From the NCBI RefSeq assembly GCF_002159085.1, contig NZ_LZRU01000031.1:1-54814 (forward strand): a stretch of DNA of 54,814 bases. Reading direction: 5' to 3'. The position numbers and the translations under genes were made by a program. Origin of the DNA: Thermobacillus sp. ZCTH02-B1 (lineage in GTDB: Bacteria; Bacillota; Bacilli; Paenibacillales; Paenibacillaceae). Numbering within the stretch: position 1 is the first letter of the stretch; the number at the start of each line of letters is the position of its first letter. Positions 35,256 to 43,566 of the stretch are shown here, piece by piece. Under the pieces are notes generated by a model, which was not told where the DNA came from, ran no database searches, and saw only the letters and a list, made by a program, of their open reading frames with translations.

Positions 35256-36572
35256 ATGGAGAAGGCGAAGCCCGGCTGGCTGACCGCGGGAAGCGGCGCC
35301 GCGGCGCGAGACCGCCGGATTCCGCCCGTCCGGCGCACGGAAGCGCGCGGCGGCTCCCGGTCCGGGGCGGGCAGGAAGCCGAAATGGGCCGAGTACGCGG
35401 CGCTTGCTTCCGTCCCCCTCGTCATGGTGTTGGGCAATTCGATGATCGTGCCGATCCTGCCCGACCTGGAGCGGGAGATGAAGATCACCGGCCTCCAGTC
35501 CAGCCTCGTCATCACGCTGTTCTCGCTGGCGGCGGGACTGTTCATCCCGGTCGCCGGCTACCTCTCGGACCGCTTCACACGGAAGGCGGTCATCCTGCCC
35601 TCCCTCGCCGTCTTCGGCGCGGCGGGCCTGCTGGCGGGCTTCGCGGTCGTATGGGACAGTTTCCCGCTGCTGATTGCCGCCCGGGCGCTGCAAGGGCTCG
35701 GAGCGGCGGGCACCGCGCCGATCACGATGGCGTTGATCGGCGACATGTACCGCGACGGAACCGAGAGCGAAGCGCTCGGGCTCGTCGAGGCGTCGAACGG
35801 CACGGGCAAGGTGCTGAGCCCGATTCTCGGCACGCTGCTCGCGCTCATCGCCTGGCAGGCTCCCTTCTTCGCCTTTCCCGCCTTCTGCGCCGTGGCGCTT
35901 GCGGCCATGGCGCTGTGGATCCGCGAGCCGGAATCCACCCGGCAGCCGAAGCCCCCGGTCTATCTCCGATATATCAAGGAAATCTTCCATTCGAAGGGCC
36001 GCTGGCTCATCCCCGCCTTTCTCGCCGGCGCGATCGGCCTCTTCAACCTCTTCGGCGCGCTGTTCTTTCTCTCCGATGCGCTCGAGAAGCCGCCGCTCGG
36101 CTTAAGCGGCGTGGCGAGAGGCGGCGTGCTGGCGATCCCGCTGTTCGGCCTCGTCGTCACGTCCTGGGCCACCGGGCGCGCCATCCGGAACAACGGACGG
36201 CGGATGCGCCTCCTGATGAACGTCGGGCTCATGTTGTCCGCCGCGGCGTTCGCGACGGCCGTTCCGCTCAGCGGCAGCACGCCGGCGCTGGTCGCCCTGA
36301 TGACCGCAAGCGGCGTCGGCACCGGACTCCTGCTCCCGTGCCTCAACACGCTCATCACCGGCGCCGTCGACCGCAGCCACCGCGGCATGATCACGTCGCT
36401 CTACAGCAGCCTGCGCTTCTTCGGCGTCGCGCTCGGGCCGCCGGCCTTCGGCTGGCTGGCCGGCTACTCGCGCGCCGTCCTGTTCGGCGCCGTGACGGGT
36501 CTGGCCGCCGCCGCCCTCGCCCTCGTCTTCTTCCTCGTCAAGCCGCCGGAAGCGGCGGGAGACGTCCGGTGA
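35256..36572 (+). CDS. MFS transporter (drug/H+ antiporter DHA1-like)
   Basis: 438 residues. A basic cytosolic N-terminus of about 45 residues precedes twelve predicted membrane helices. Motif A appears as GYLSDRFTRKAVI between helices 2 and 3; the antiporter-type segment LQGLGAAGTAPITMALIGDM follows. It is likely an exporter; the substrate cannot be read. The ATG is preceded by GGAGGAATCAGCG with ideal spacing; an upstream ATG at 35229 would add nine residues. Confidence 0.87.
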   Translation: MEKAKPGWLTAGSGAAARDRRIPPVRRTEARGGSRSGAGRKPKWAEYAALASVPLVMVLGNSMIVPILPDLEREMKITGLQSSLVITLFSLAAGLFIPVAGYLSDRFTRKAVILPSLAVFGAAGLLAGFAVVWDSFPLLIAARALQGLGAAGTAPITMALIGDMYRDGTESEALGLVEASNGTGKVLSPILGTLLALIAWQAPFFAFPAFCAVALAAMALWIREPESTRQPKPPVYLRYIKEIFHSKGRWLIPAFLAGAIGLFNLFGALFFLSDALEKPPLGLSGVARGGVLAIPLFGLVVTSWATGRAIRNNGRRMRLLMNVGLMLSAAAFATAVPLSGSTPALVALMTASGVGTGLLLPCLNTLITGAVDRSHRGMITSLYSSLRFFGVALGPPAFGWLAGYSRAVLFGAVTGLAAAALALVFFLVKPPEAAGDVR

Positions 36573-36645
36573 CGGCATCCGGACGGTGACGGCCGCCGGG
36601 CCCGTGCGCTATACTGGGGCTGACAAGCGAAGGCGGGAGGAAGCC

Positions 36646-37116
36646 ATGATCGTCATCGCCCGCGAAGCGTACGAACGGCTCATCGAAGCCTGCAAAGCCG
36701 CCCATCCCCTCGAGGCCTGCGGCCTTTTGCTCGCCCCCGGGGGACCATCGGACGTGATCGATTGGATCCGCCCCGTGCGCAACGCGCATCCGCAGCCCGA
36801 CCGCGCCTTCCGGTTCGATCCGGAAGACTGGGTGCGGGCCTGGGCGGAAGCGCGGCGAAGCCGGCGACGGATCGCCGGCTTCTATCACTCCCATCCCGCA
36901 TCTCCCGCGGCGCCGTCCGCCGCCGATCTGGACGCCTGGCGGCGCGCGGGAAGTCCGGAGCTGACGTATTGGATTGTTTCGCTGTCGGACGCGGTACGTC
37001 CGGCGGTGTCCGCCTGGCGCCTGCGGAGCGCCGGTCCGGGCGCGCCGTCAGTGCCGGCTGAGATACGCGTACAGATCGCCGAGCGTCTCGATGTTGCGCG
37101 CGGCGATTCGCTGTAG
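36646..37116 (+). CDS. M67-family (JAMM/MPN+) metallopeptidase
   Basis: 156 residues. The JAMM zinc site is complete: glutamate in EACGLLLAP (about residue 23), then FYHSHPASPAAPSAADLDAW, giving H-x-H plus the late Ser and Asp. Bacterial members remove sulfur-carrier or ubiquitin-like C-termini, or act in cysteine and siderophore pathways; none of those partners is adjacent. GGGAGGAAGCC precedes the ATG. The last 23 codons overlap the end of the convergent exonuclease gene. Confidence 0.85.
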   Translation: MIVIAREAYERLIEACKAAHPLEACGLLLAPGGPSDVIDWIRPVRNAHPQPDRAFRFDPEDWVRAWAEARRSRRRIAGFYHSHPASPAAPSAADLDAWRRAGSPELTYWIVSLSDAVRPAVSAWRLRSAGPGAPSVPAEIRVQIAERLDVARGDSL

Positions 37117-37785
37117 ATACCGCTGCCACAGCTTTGCCGTCATGATCGCGTCCTCCAGCGCGTGGTGGCGCCTCGTGACCGGCACCCCGTTCGATTCCAG
37201 CAGCTCGTCGAGGCCGTAGCTGTCCCGGTCCGGCTCGAGCCATTTTGCAACCATCATCGTGTCGAGCACGCGGTGGGTGAGCCTCACCTTCGACGTACGC
37301 CACAGCGCGGCATTGAGGAACTGCTTGTCGTGTCCGGAGGCATGCGCGATCAGCACCCGCCTGCCGACGAACGCCAGAAAATCGCTCAGCGCCTGCACGA
37401 GATCCGCGCCCTGCTCCGCCATCTCGTTCGTGATGCCGGTCAGCTCGACGATGTGGCGGGGAATCCGCCGGCGCGGATTGACGATCCGGTAAAATGGCTG
37501 AGACTCGAACAGCTCCGGCCCGCGCATCCTGACGGCGCCGATGGACAGAATTTCGTCGCCGTGCTCCGCATGGAAGCCGGTCGTCTCGAGATCGAAGACG
37601 ACCGTCTCCAGCTCCATCAGCGGCTGGTCCAGCGCGGACCGTTTCCGCTGCTCCCTCACCGCCTGGCGGATGAACGCCATCTGCTGGGCGCCGGGTGCGC
37701 CGAACATGGACGCGATGGCCGGCGTGAGTCCTCCCATCTTGTAAAGAGTCCAGGCTCGCCCGACACCGCGCCCGCCGTCCTTCAT
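37048..37785 (-). CDS. DnaQ-like 3'-5' exonuclease
   Basis: 245 residues. DEDDh exonuclease motifs: FDLETTGF (Exo I), HASGHDKQFLN (Exo II) and HHALEDAIMTAKLW (Exo III, with catalytic His and Asp). About 55 N-terminal residues form an extra helical segment. It resembles PolC-type and epsilon-type proofreading domains found as stand-alone proteins. The gene start overlaps the stop of the DUF294 gene (ATGA), so the two are coupled. Confidence 0.9.
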   Translation of the reverse strand: MKDGGRGVGRAWTLYKMGGLTPAIASMFGAPGAQQMAFIRQAVREQRKRSALDQPLMELETVVFDLETTGFHAEHGDEILSIGAVRMRGPELFESQPFYRIVNPRRRIPRHIVELTGITNEMAEQGADLVQALSDFLAFVGRRVLIAHASGHDKQFLNAALWRTSKVRLTHRVLDTMMVAKWLEPDRDSYGLDELLESNGVPVTRRHHALEDAIMTAKLWQRYLQRIAARNIETLGDLYAYLSRH

Positions 37786-38927
37786 GTCGGATCACCACCA
37801 TCATTTCCCGGCCGGAACCTCCCCGAAATCTGCCGCTGCAGGCTGTGCCTGAGCCGCTGCACCGTGCCCAGATGAAGCCGCAGCTCGCGCCTCATCGGCT
37901 TCGTGAGAAGCGTCACCGCCACCTTGCCGTTGTTCGCGTACAGCCCGCCCCTGTTCCGCGACGCGGCCAGCAGGCGGAGTCTCAGGAAAAAGGCCCACGC
38001 GGCCTCCAACGCTTCCGCGTCCTGCGGCGGGAGCCTGCCCAGCTCGCGCAGCCGGCGGAGCCGCGACAGGGTCGACGTCTCCCGGACGCCCGAGATGATC
38101 GCAAGCAGCCGGACGGCGCTGACGAGCGGAATATAGGCGCCGTACTTGATGTCGATGGTGCCGGTGTCTTCGCCGTACCGCTCGGGCAGCAGCTGGCCGA
38201 ACAACCCGATCAGCGGTTTGTAGCGCATCGTGTTCTGCAGCATCCGCTCGGCGATGCCCGGATGCGACCGGACGCGCCGGAAGAAATGGTCCCTGAGCCT
38301 TCCGGCCAGCCGTTCGTCGCCGCTGACGGCCCGGCCGTCCGACAGGATCAGCAGATAGCGCACATGCTCCCAGATCGGATCGTCGAACCAGCCGTCCACC
38401 TTCGCGGTCCAGCCGGAAAACCCGTCGCACCACGCCTCGTTCGCGCTGATCACGTTGCCGTCGCAGGGCGGATAGCCCGCCCGCTCCAGCGTCCTGACGA
38501 TCAGGCGGGCCATCTCGCGGAACCAGGCGCGCACCGCTTCCGGATCGGGGCCGGGTCCGGGATCTTCGTACAAGAGCCCGCTGTCCTGGTCGCTCGAGAG
38601 CGTCTGCTCGCGCCGGCCGCCGCTGCCGAACAACAGATAGGCGTAAGGCACGGGGGGAGTGCCTTTCCCCGCCCGTGCCATCGCTTCCTCGGACAGGAAG
38701 ACGGCGCGCCGGATCAGCGCATCGTGCATCCCGTTCAATATGGCGTTGAACCGTTCGACCGAAACGTCCGGCCCGTCGGGGAGCAGCGCCTCCATCCGGC
38801 GATGGAGCCGGTCCCGGAGATCGCGCAGTTCGTCCGCGCTTTCGGCCGAATCGATACGCTCCATCAGCCACTCCACCGTCGGGTCGATCATGCGCGCCAC
38901 CCCCAGCGGCCGGCGTTCCGGCATCAT
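37782..38927 (-). CDS. DUF294 nucleotidyltransferase-like protein (GlnD N-terminus-like)
   Basis: 381 residues. The nucleotidyltransferase signature FGSGGRREQTLSSDQDSGLLYEDP (about residues 99-122) provides the GS loop and two metal-binding acidic residues, as in GlnD uridylyltransferase. The C-terminal half is the helical DUF294 output domain. No CBS or cNMP domain is present, unlike many relatives. It lies 22 bases after amt and is coupled to the exonuclease gene. Since GlnD controls PII proteins that regulate Amt, a role in nitrogen signalling is attractive but unproved; no PII gene is here. A second possible start is the ATG at 38891, with a better GGGGGTGG site. Confidence 0.85.
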   Translation of the reverse strand: MMPERRPLGVARMIDPTVEWLMERIDSAESADELRDLRDRLHRRMEALLPDGPDVSVERFNAILNGMHDALIRRAVFLSEEAMARAGKGTPPVPYAYLLFGSGGRREQTLSSDQDSGLLYEDPGPGPDPEAVRAWFREMARLIVRTLERAGYPPCDGNVISANEAWCDGFSGWTAKVDGWFDDPIWEHVRYLLILSDGRAVSGDERLAGRLRDHFFRRVRSHPGIAERMLQNTMRYKPLIGLFGQLLPERYGEDTGTIDIKYGAYIPLVSAVRLLAIISGVRETSTLSRLRRLRELGRLPPQDAEALEAAWAFFLRLRLLAASRNRGGLYANNGKVAVTLLTKPMRRELRLHLGTVQRLRHSLQRQISGRFRPGNDGGDPT

Positions 38928-38949
38928 GCTGATTCCATTGTAATCCGAA

Positions 38950-40302
38950 TCAGCCGTTCAGCGCATCCTGCGCCTTCTTCATTTGTTCCGGATAGCCGTA
39001 TACGCCGTGTTCGCTCAGGTCGAGACCCATGATCTCCTGCTCTTCCGAGACGCGGAAGCCGATCAGGGCCTTCATGACGCCCAGGACGAGGAAGCAGGCG
39101 ACGAGGACGAAGGCGCCGCAGACGACGACCGATTCGAATTGCACCCACAGCTGGTACCAATCGCCCGTGTAGAAGAGGCCCCCCTGGCCGACGCCGACCT
39201 TCTCGGCCAGTTCTTCCGTTGCGAAGAGACCGTTCGCCAGCGTGCCCCAGATGCCGGCAACGCCGTGCACCGAGAGGGCGTAAATCGGGTCGTCGATGCG
39301 CAGCTTGTCAAACATCTTCGCGCTGTAGAACACGAGGATGCCCGCGATGAGACCGATCACGACGGCCGCCCACGGCTCGACGAACGCGCAGGACGCCGTG
39401 ATCGCCACGAGACCGGCCAAAGCGCCGTTCAGCATCGTCGTGACGTCGGCCTTGCCGTTCACGATCCAGGTGATCAGGAGCGCCGCGACCGCGCCGGCGG
39501 CGGCGCCGAGCTGCGTGTTGAACGCGACGTAGCCGAAGAAGCCGTCGTCGACCGCGACCGTGGAACCGGCGTTGAATCCGAACCAGCCGACCCAGAGCAG
39601 CAGCACCGCAAGCGCCGTGTACACCTGGTTGTGGCCCGGAATCTGGTTGACCGTACCGTCCTTGTTGTACTTGCCGATCCGCGGTTTCAGCAGCACCGTC
39701 GCCGCGAAGGCGCCGATCGCGCCGGTCAGGTGGACGACCGTCGAGCCCGCGAAGTCCTGTGCGCCGTCTTCGGCCAGCCAGCCGTCGCCCCAGATCCAGT
39801 GCGCGATGATCGGATAGATAAAGCTCGCGAAGAACAGCGTAAATATTAAATAGGAAGAAAGTTTCGCGCGCTCCGCGAACCCGCCCCATGCGATGGAAAG
39901 CGAGACGCAGACGAACGCGAGCTGGAAGACGAAGTATGCGGCGTTCGCGTAGTCTTCGCCTTCGGCTCCGGCGAGGGGCGGATAGTAGAAGAAATCGCTC
40001 AGACCGATGAACAGGTTGCCCTCGCCGAACGCGATGCCGTAACCGATCGCCCAGTAGACGATCGACGCGAGGCCGACGGTGAAGATCGTTTTGCCCGCGA
40101 CGTGGCCGGCGTTCTTCATCCGCGTCGAACCGGTTTCGAGCAGGATGAATCCTCCCTGCATGAGCAGGACGAGGATGCCGGCGAGGAGCACCCAGAGCGT
40201 GTTGATGCCCATATCCAGCATCGCCGTCGACGGTGACGCAAACGCCGCGGCCGGGAACAGGCAGAGCAGCACGCCCAGTGCCAGTGTCAGCTTTTTCACC
40301 AT
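38950..40302 (-). CDS. amt: Ammonium transporter
   Basis: 450 residues with an N-terminal signal-like helix and eleven membrane helices. Family segments: NAGHVAGKTIFTVG, the pore histidines in AHWIWGDG and SVHGVAGIWGTLA, and the GHNQVYTAL stretch. The C-terminal cytosolic tail (FRVSEEQEIMGLDLSEHG) is the usual PII-sensing tail. It conducts ammonium or ammonia into the cell. The ATG follows GGGAGTGG. A GlnR/TnrA-type site lies 15 bases upstream of the ATG, downstream of a strong promoter. Confidence 0.95.
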   Translation of the reverse strand: MVKKLTLALGVLLCLFPAAAFASPSTAMLDMGINTLWVLLAGILVLLMQGGFILLETGSTRMKNAGHVAGKTIFTVGLASIVYWAIGYGIAFGEGNLFIGLSDFFYYPPLAGAEGEDYANAAYFVFQLAFVCVSLSIAWGGFAERAKLSSYLIFTLFFASFIYPIIAHWIWGDGWLAEDGAQDFAGSTVVHLTGAIGAFAATVLLKPRIGKYNKDGTVNQIPGHNQVYTALAVLLLWVGWFGFNAGSTVAVDDGFFGYVAFNTQLGAAAGAVAALLITWIVNGKADVTTMLNGALAGLVAITASCAFVEPWAAVVIGLIAGILVFYSAKMFDKLRIDDPIYALSVHGVAGIWGTLANGLFATEELAEKVGVGQGGLFYTGDWYQLWVQFESVVVCGAFVLVACFLVLGVMKALIGFRVSEEQEIMGLDLSEHGVYGYPEQMKKAQDALNG

Positions 40303-40316
40303 GTTGACCACTCCCG

Positions 40317-40333
40317 TGTAATTATTTCTTACA
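40317..40333. promoter_or_regulatory. GlnR/TnrA operator
   Basis: TGTAATTATTTCTTACA fits TGTNA-N7-TNACA exactly. It lies about +16 to +32 relative to the predicted amt transcription start, a place from which a bound protein would block elongation. This suggests repression of amt under nitrogen excess rather than activation, similar to downstream GlnR sites known in Paenibacillus nif regulation. Confidence 0.75.
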
Positions 40334-40354
40334 CATTGGGAAAGACTTAATGTC

Positions 40355-40383
40355 ATTATAGTCAGAACGTTGCAGTTTGACAA
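40355..40383 (-). promoter_or_regulatory. Sigma-A promoter of amt
   Basis: TTGTCA and TATAAT separated by exactly 17 bases on the minus strand, about 52 bases upstream of the ATG. Confidence 0.75.
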
Positions 40384-40615
40384 TAATGCATTTTGAGGTT
40401 TTGGTTGAAAAGTGCAAAAAAATCTAACGTTCGTCTATATTGAGCGCTTCAACGTTAAGTTTTTTGACGTGTTCCGCAGGCATTTTACGGTGTTCCGTTC
40501 CCGAATCTTCGTTTCTGCCTCCCGGGTTCCCCCGGGACTATATGACCAATACGCCATAATATATGTATGATTATCTGACATCATGACGGACTTTCCGAAC
40601 GTCCAACCATCACGT
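40384..40615. other. AT-richer gap between divergent amt and MerR genes
   Basis: About 230 bases without a gene. It holds a small inverted repeat TCCCGGG/CCCGGGA near 40519-40535 and several AT-rich stretches, including ATAATATATG near 40556. No second GlnR site and no known riboswitch was recognised. Confidence 0.5.
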
Positions 40616-40645
40616 TTGACTGTATGCCCGGCGATTGGTTATCAT
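40616..40645 (+). promoter_or_regulatory. Promoter of the MerR-type regulator gene
   Basis: TTGACT and TATCAT separated by 18 bases, about 45 bases before the TTG start. Confidence 0.5.
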
Positions 40646-40689
40646 ATGCTTCTAGAGGAGCGTTCTACGACGGAAGGGTGGTGAGTGCT

Positions 40690-41127
40690 TTGGACCAGAC
40701 CTTGTTCCGGATTGGAGAGCTCGCCGCGAAGGCCAACGTCAGTCCGCGCACCATCGATTTCTACACGACGATCGGCCTGATCCGCCCCGTGAAGCGGACC
40801 ACAGCCAATTACCGGCTGTACGGTCCCGAAACGCTCGAACGCCTGAAACGTATTGAAGAATTGAAGAAGGAAAAATATACGCTTGAGGAGATCAAGGAGA
40901 TGCTCGACGGATGGAAACGGATTTCCTCCGAAGAGCAGATCAACCGCAAGCTGACGGACCTGCAGCTTACCCTGGGCAGGCTGCAGCGCGAGATGAAGGA
41001 GCTGGAACCGGTGCTCAGCCGGCTGAAGCCTCATCAGGCCCGGAACGTCTACAAGCGTCTCGTGCCGCAAACCGCCGCCTGCGTCGAAGCGCTGCTGTTG
41101 TTCATTGACAAGGCCTCGATTTTGTAA
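40690..41127 (+). CDS. MerR-family transcriptional regulator
   Basis: 145 residues. The winged-helix head is FRIGELAAKANVSPRTIDFYTTIGLI (about residues 6-31), followed by NYRLYGPETLERLKRIEELKKEKYTLEEI and a long dimerisation helix. It is not GlnR or TnrA, which have a different head and a short C-terminus. The single Cys near the end (TAACVEAL) gives no obvious metal site. The TTG is used because GGTGGTGA stands at good distance; GTG codons at 40678 and 40681 are alternatives. A YugP-type peptidase gene follows 41 bases later. Confidence 0.82.
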   Translation: MDQTLFRIGELAAKANVSPRTIDFYTTIGLIRPVKRTTANYRLYGPETLERLKRIEELKKEKYTLEEIKEMLDGWKRISSEEQINRKLTDLQLTLGRLQREMKELEPVLSRLKPHQARNVYKRLVPQTAACVEALLLFIDKASIL

Positions 41128-41168
41128 TCGCGCATCAAGGTTTTGCACATCGAAACGGAGGGATACAC

Positions 41169-41855
41169 TTGATCTTATTCCACCCGATGGATTTCCTGAT
41201 TTTCATTGCGTTCGGCATCTCGCTGTGGGCCCAGTTCCGCGTCAAGGGAACGTTCAACCGCTGGGCGGAAGTGCCGAACATGCGCGGGCTCACCGGGTAT
41301 GAAGCGGCGCGGCGGATGCTCGACTCGCAGGGTCTGCACGACGTCCCGATCGAACCGGTGCGCGGCGTGCTGACCGACCACTACGACCCGATCCACCGCG
41401 TCGTGCGGCTGTCCGAACCGGTCTATTACGAGCGGTCGATCTCGGCCATCGCCGTCGCCTGCCACGAAGTCGGACACGCGATCCAGCACGCGCAGCACTA
41501 TCCGATGCTGGTGCTCCGCCACCGCATGTTCCCGGTGGTCCGGTTCGCTTCCGGCATCGCGCCGCTCCTGCTGATCGCGGGCTTCATGTTCAGCGCGCTT
41601 AACCTGATCGGGCTCGGGATCATCTTCTTCTCCGCGGCCGTCGCCTTCCAGCTCGTGACGCTGCCGGTCGAGTTCAACGCCAGCAGCCGGGCACGGGATC
41701 TGATGATCGCGGAAGGGTTCATCTCGCACGAGGAAGAGCGCGGGGTCGCGAAGGTGCTGAACGCTGCGGCCTGGACGTACGTTGCGGCCGCGCTGATCGC
41801 GATGCTCGAGCTCATCAAGTACATCCTGATCTTCACGTCGGCGCGGGAAGAATGA
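41169..41855 (+). CDS. YugP-type membrane zinc metallopeptidase
   Basis: 228 residues. The zinc motif HEVGHAIQHAQ (about residues 98-108) is flanked by an N-terminal helix and two or three later transmembrane helices. The LPVEFNASSRA segment provides the family's third ligand region. It probably belongs to membrane protein quality control; substrates are unknown. The start is TTG, with ACGGAGGGATACAC before it. It probably shares a transcript with the MerR-type gene and ends at a strong terminator. Confidence 0.85.
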   Translation: MILFHPMDFLIFIAFGISLWAQFRVKGTFNRWAEVPNMRGLTGYEAARRMLDSQGLHDVPIEPVRGVLTDHYDPIHRVVRLSEPVYYERSISAIAVACHEVGHAIQHAQHYPMLVLRHRMFPVVRFASGIAPLLLIAGFMFSALNLIGLGIIFFSAAVAFQLVTLPVEFNASSRARDLMIAEGFISHEEERGVAKVLNAAAWTYVAAALIAMLELIKYILIFTSAREE

Positions 41856-41882
41856 CGCGCCGGAACGCCGGCGGAAACCATG

Positions 41883-41920
41883 CGGGCTGCAAGCGTCAAA
41901 CGACGCCTGCAGCCCGTTTT
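41883..41920 (+). terminator. Terminator of the MerR/YugP operon
   Basis: CGGGCTGCA-A-GCGTC and GACGC-C-TGCAGCCCG pair around a 4-base loop, followed by TTTT. It lies 27 bases after the stop and is shared with the convergent LysR gene. Confidence 0.85.
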
Positions 41921-41923
41921 GCT

Positions 41924-42826
41924 TCAGGTCGCGGGACCGTATTCCTTGTGAAAATAATCGAGCAGATATTGATGGAACACCCTTGCGACGAGCGGAAGCG
42001 GTTCGCCCGCCCGGTGGATGATGCCGATCGTCCGCGTGACGGCATCCTTGAGCCCGATCTTCGCCGGCATGAGCGGACCGGTCTGTTCGAGCGCCATTTC
42101 CGGCAGGAGGCTGACGCCCATGCCGGCCGCGACGAGCCCGCGGATCGTATCCGTCTCCTCGCCCTCAAACGCGATCTTCGGCGTGAAGCCGGCCCTGAGG
42201 CACGCTTCCCAGACGATCGGCCGCAGCGAATAGCCTTCGCGGAACAGCACGAACGGCTCGTCCTTGAGCTGCGCCAGATCGATGGTCTCTTCGCCGGCCA
42301 GCGGATGCTGGGGCGGCACGATGGCCAGGAGATTTTCCTTCAGCACCGCGTGGCCGCAAAGCTGATCTTCCTGCTCCGGCAGCGGCGAGATGAACGCGAG
42401 ATCGAGCTCGCCCGACAGCACGTCCCGGATCAACGACGCATACATCCCCTGCCGGAAATGAAACCGGACGCCCGGATGGTGCTTCTTGAACTTCGCGATC
42501 ACCGTCGGCACGAGATGCGTGCCGAGGCTGTGCGGGAACCCGAGCCGGACTTCGCCGTGCTCCGGATCGGTCAATTCGTGGATTTCGGCAATCGCGCGGT
42601 CCAGATCGGCGAGGATCGCTTCGGCGCGCTTCAGGAACAATTTGCCCGCGTGCGTAAGCTGCAGGTTGCGCCCCTTCGGGATGAACAGCTTGACGCCCAG
42701 CTCCTCCTCCAGCAGATGAATCTGGCGGCTGACAGCGGACTGCGCCACGTGCAGCTCCTCGGCCGCCCGCGTCACATGCTCGCGGTTCGCGACTTTCACG
42801 AAATAATACAGCTGCCTGAGTTCCAT
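41924..42826 (-). CDS. LysR-family regulator, GltC-like
   Basis: 300 residues. The N-terminal MELRQLYYFVKVANREHVTRAA then HVAQSAVSRQIHLLEEELG helix-turn-helix and the effector domain (GEVRLGFPHSLGTHLVPTVI, FVLFREGYSLRP, GLVAAGMGVSLLPE) follow B. subtilis GltC throughout. GltC activates glutamate synthase genes in response to 2-oxoglutarate and glutamate; gltAB is not in the window, so target identity is inferred. The rhomboid gene ends 39 bases upstream on the same strand. Confidence 0.88.
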   Translation of the reverse strand: MELRQLYYFVKVANREHVTRAAEELHVAQSAVSRQIHLLEEELGVKLFIPKGRNLQLTHAGKLFLKRAEAILADLDRAIAEIHELTDPEHGEVRLGFPHSLGTHLVPTVIAKFKKHHPGVRFHFRQGMYASLIRDVLSGELDLAFISPLPEQEDQLCGHAVLKENLLAIVPPQHPLAGEETIDLAQLKDEPFVLFREGYSLRPIVWEACLRAGFTPKIAFEGEETDTIRGLVAAGMGVSLLPEMALEQTGPLMPAKIGLKDAVTRTIGIIHRAGEPLPLVARVFHQYLLDYFHKEYGPAT

Positions 42827-42865
42827 CCGATCCCTGCTCCCGCCCGTATCTCGGGCCCTTCCACT

Positions 42866-43471
42866 TCAGCCGCCGCGGCGCCGCGCCAGCATGCCCAGCA
42901 TGAGGAAGCCGGCCAGGCAGCCGCCGACGTGAGCCCAGATATCAATTCTACGGAAGATGAGCGAATAAAGCAATCCGAGGAGGAGAATCCAGTAGACGGT
43001 CCGGCGCGACGACTCGTCCATCGCCCGCTTCCGGTACAGGGCGATGTACAGATAGGCGCCGAAGATGCCGTATACCGCGCCGGAAGCGCCGACCGCGATC
43101 CGGGTCCCGGCGCCGGCATGCACCGCGGCGCTGAACGCGTTCGCCAGAATTCCCGCGAGCAGGTAGAACGCCGTGTACCGGACAGGTCCGATCAGCCGCT
43201 CGAGCGGCGGCGCAAACACGAGGATCGCGAACGCGTTGAACAGCAGATGATCCCAGCCGGCGTGGAGGAAGATGCTCGTCAGATAACGCCACGGCTCCGC
43301 CAGGCCGTAGCGGTCGAACAGCGGATGCTGGATGAAGGCGCCCGCGGCAAACAGCCGGCCGTCCAGCACCAGATCCGCAAGGAACACCAGGAGAATCGCC
43401 GCCAGGATGGCCGACGTGACGGGATAGAAACGCAAATATTCACGGAAACTCTCGTAGCGCAGAAAGATCAT
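42866..43471 (-). CDS. Rhomboid intramembrane serine protease
   Basis: 201 residues with six hydrophobic helices. The catalytic serine is in GASGAVYG and the histidine in DIWAHVGGCLAGF; HLLFNAFA supplies the family's HxxxN element. It should cleave membrane proteins within the bilayer. The ribosome binding site is weak. Possibly one transcript with the GltC-like gene. Confidence 0.9.
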   Translation of the reverse strand: MIFLRYESFREYLRFYPVTSAILAAILLVFLADLVLDGRLFAAGAFIQHPLFDRYGLAEPWRYLTSIFLHAGWDHLLFNAFAILVFAPPLERLIGPVRYTAFYLLAGILANAFSAAVHAGAGTRIAVGASGAVYGIFGAYLYIALYRKRAMDESSRRTVYWILLLGLLYSLIFRRIDIWAHVGGCLAGFLMLGMLARRRGG

Positions 43472-43519
43472 GGCTTCAACCCCGCTTCCACGGATTGGAC
43501 AACGGCCGCCGCCTGCGAT

Positions 43520-43525
43520 TATAAT
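43520..43525 (+). promoter_or_regulatory. -10 box of tpx
   Basis: TATAAT at GCGATTATAATGG, 41 bases before the ATG. The best -35 (TTGGAC) is 19 bases upstream. Confidence 0.45.
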
Positions 43526-43566
43526 GGAGGCTGAACGTCGACTTTCGCAAGGAGGTTGTTTCGAAA

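Noticed and set aside
36586..36645. Longer N-terminus for the JAMM peptidase (from 36586)
   Set aside because: The ATG at 36646 has GGGAGGAAGCC at ideal distance and matches the normal N-terminus of the family.
40690..41127. MerR-type gene as GlnR or TnrA itself
   Set aside because: The DNA-binding head and the long C-terminal helix differ from GlnR/TnrA, although a GlnR-type site lies beside it.
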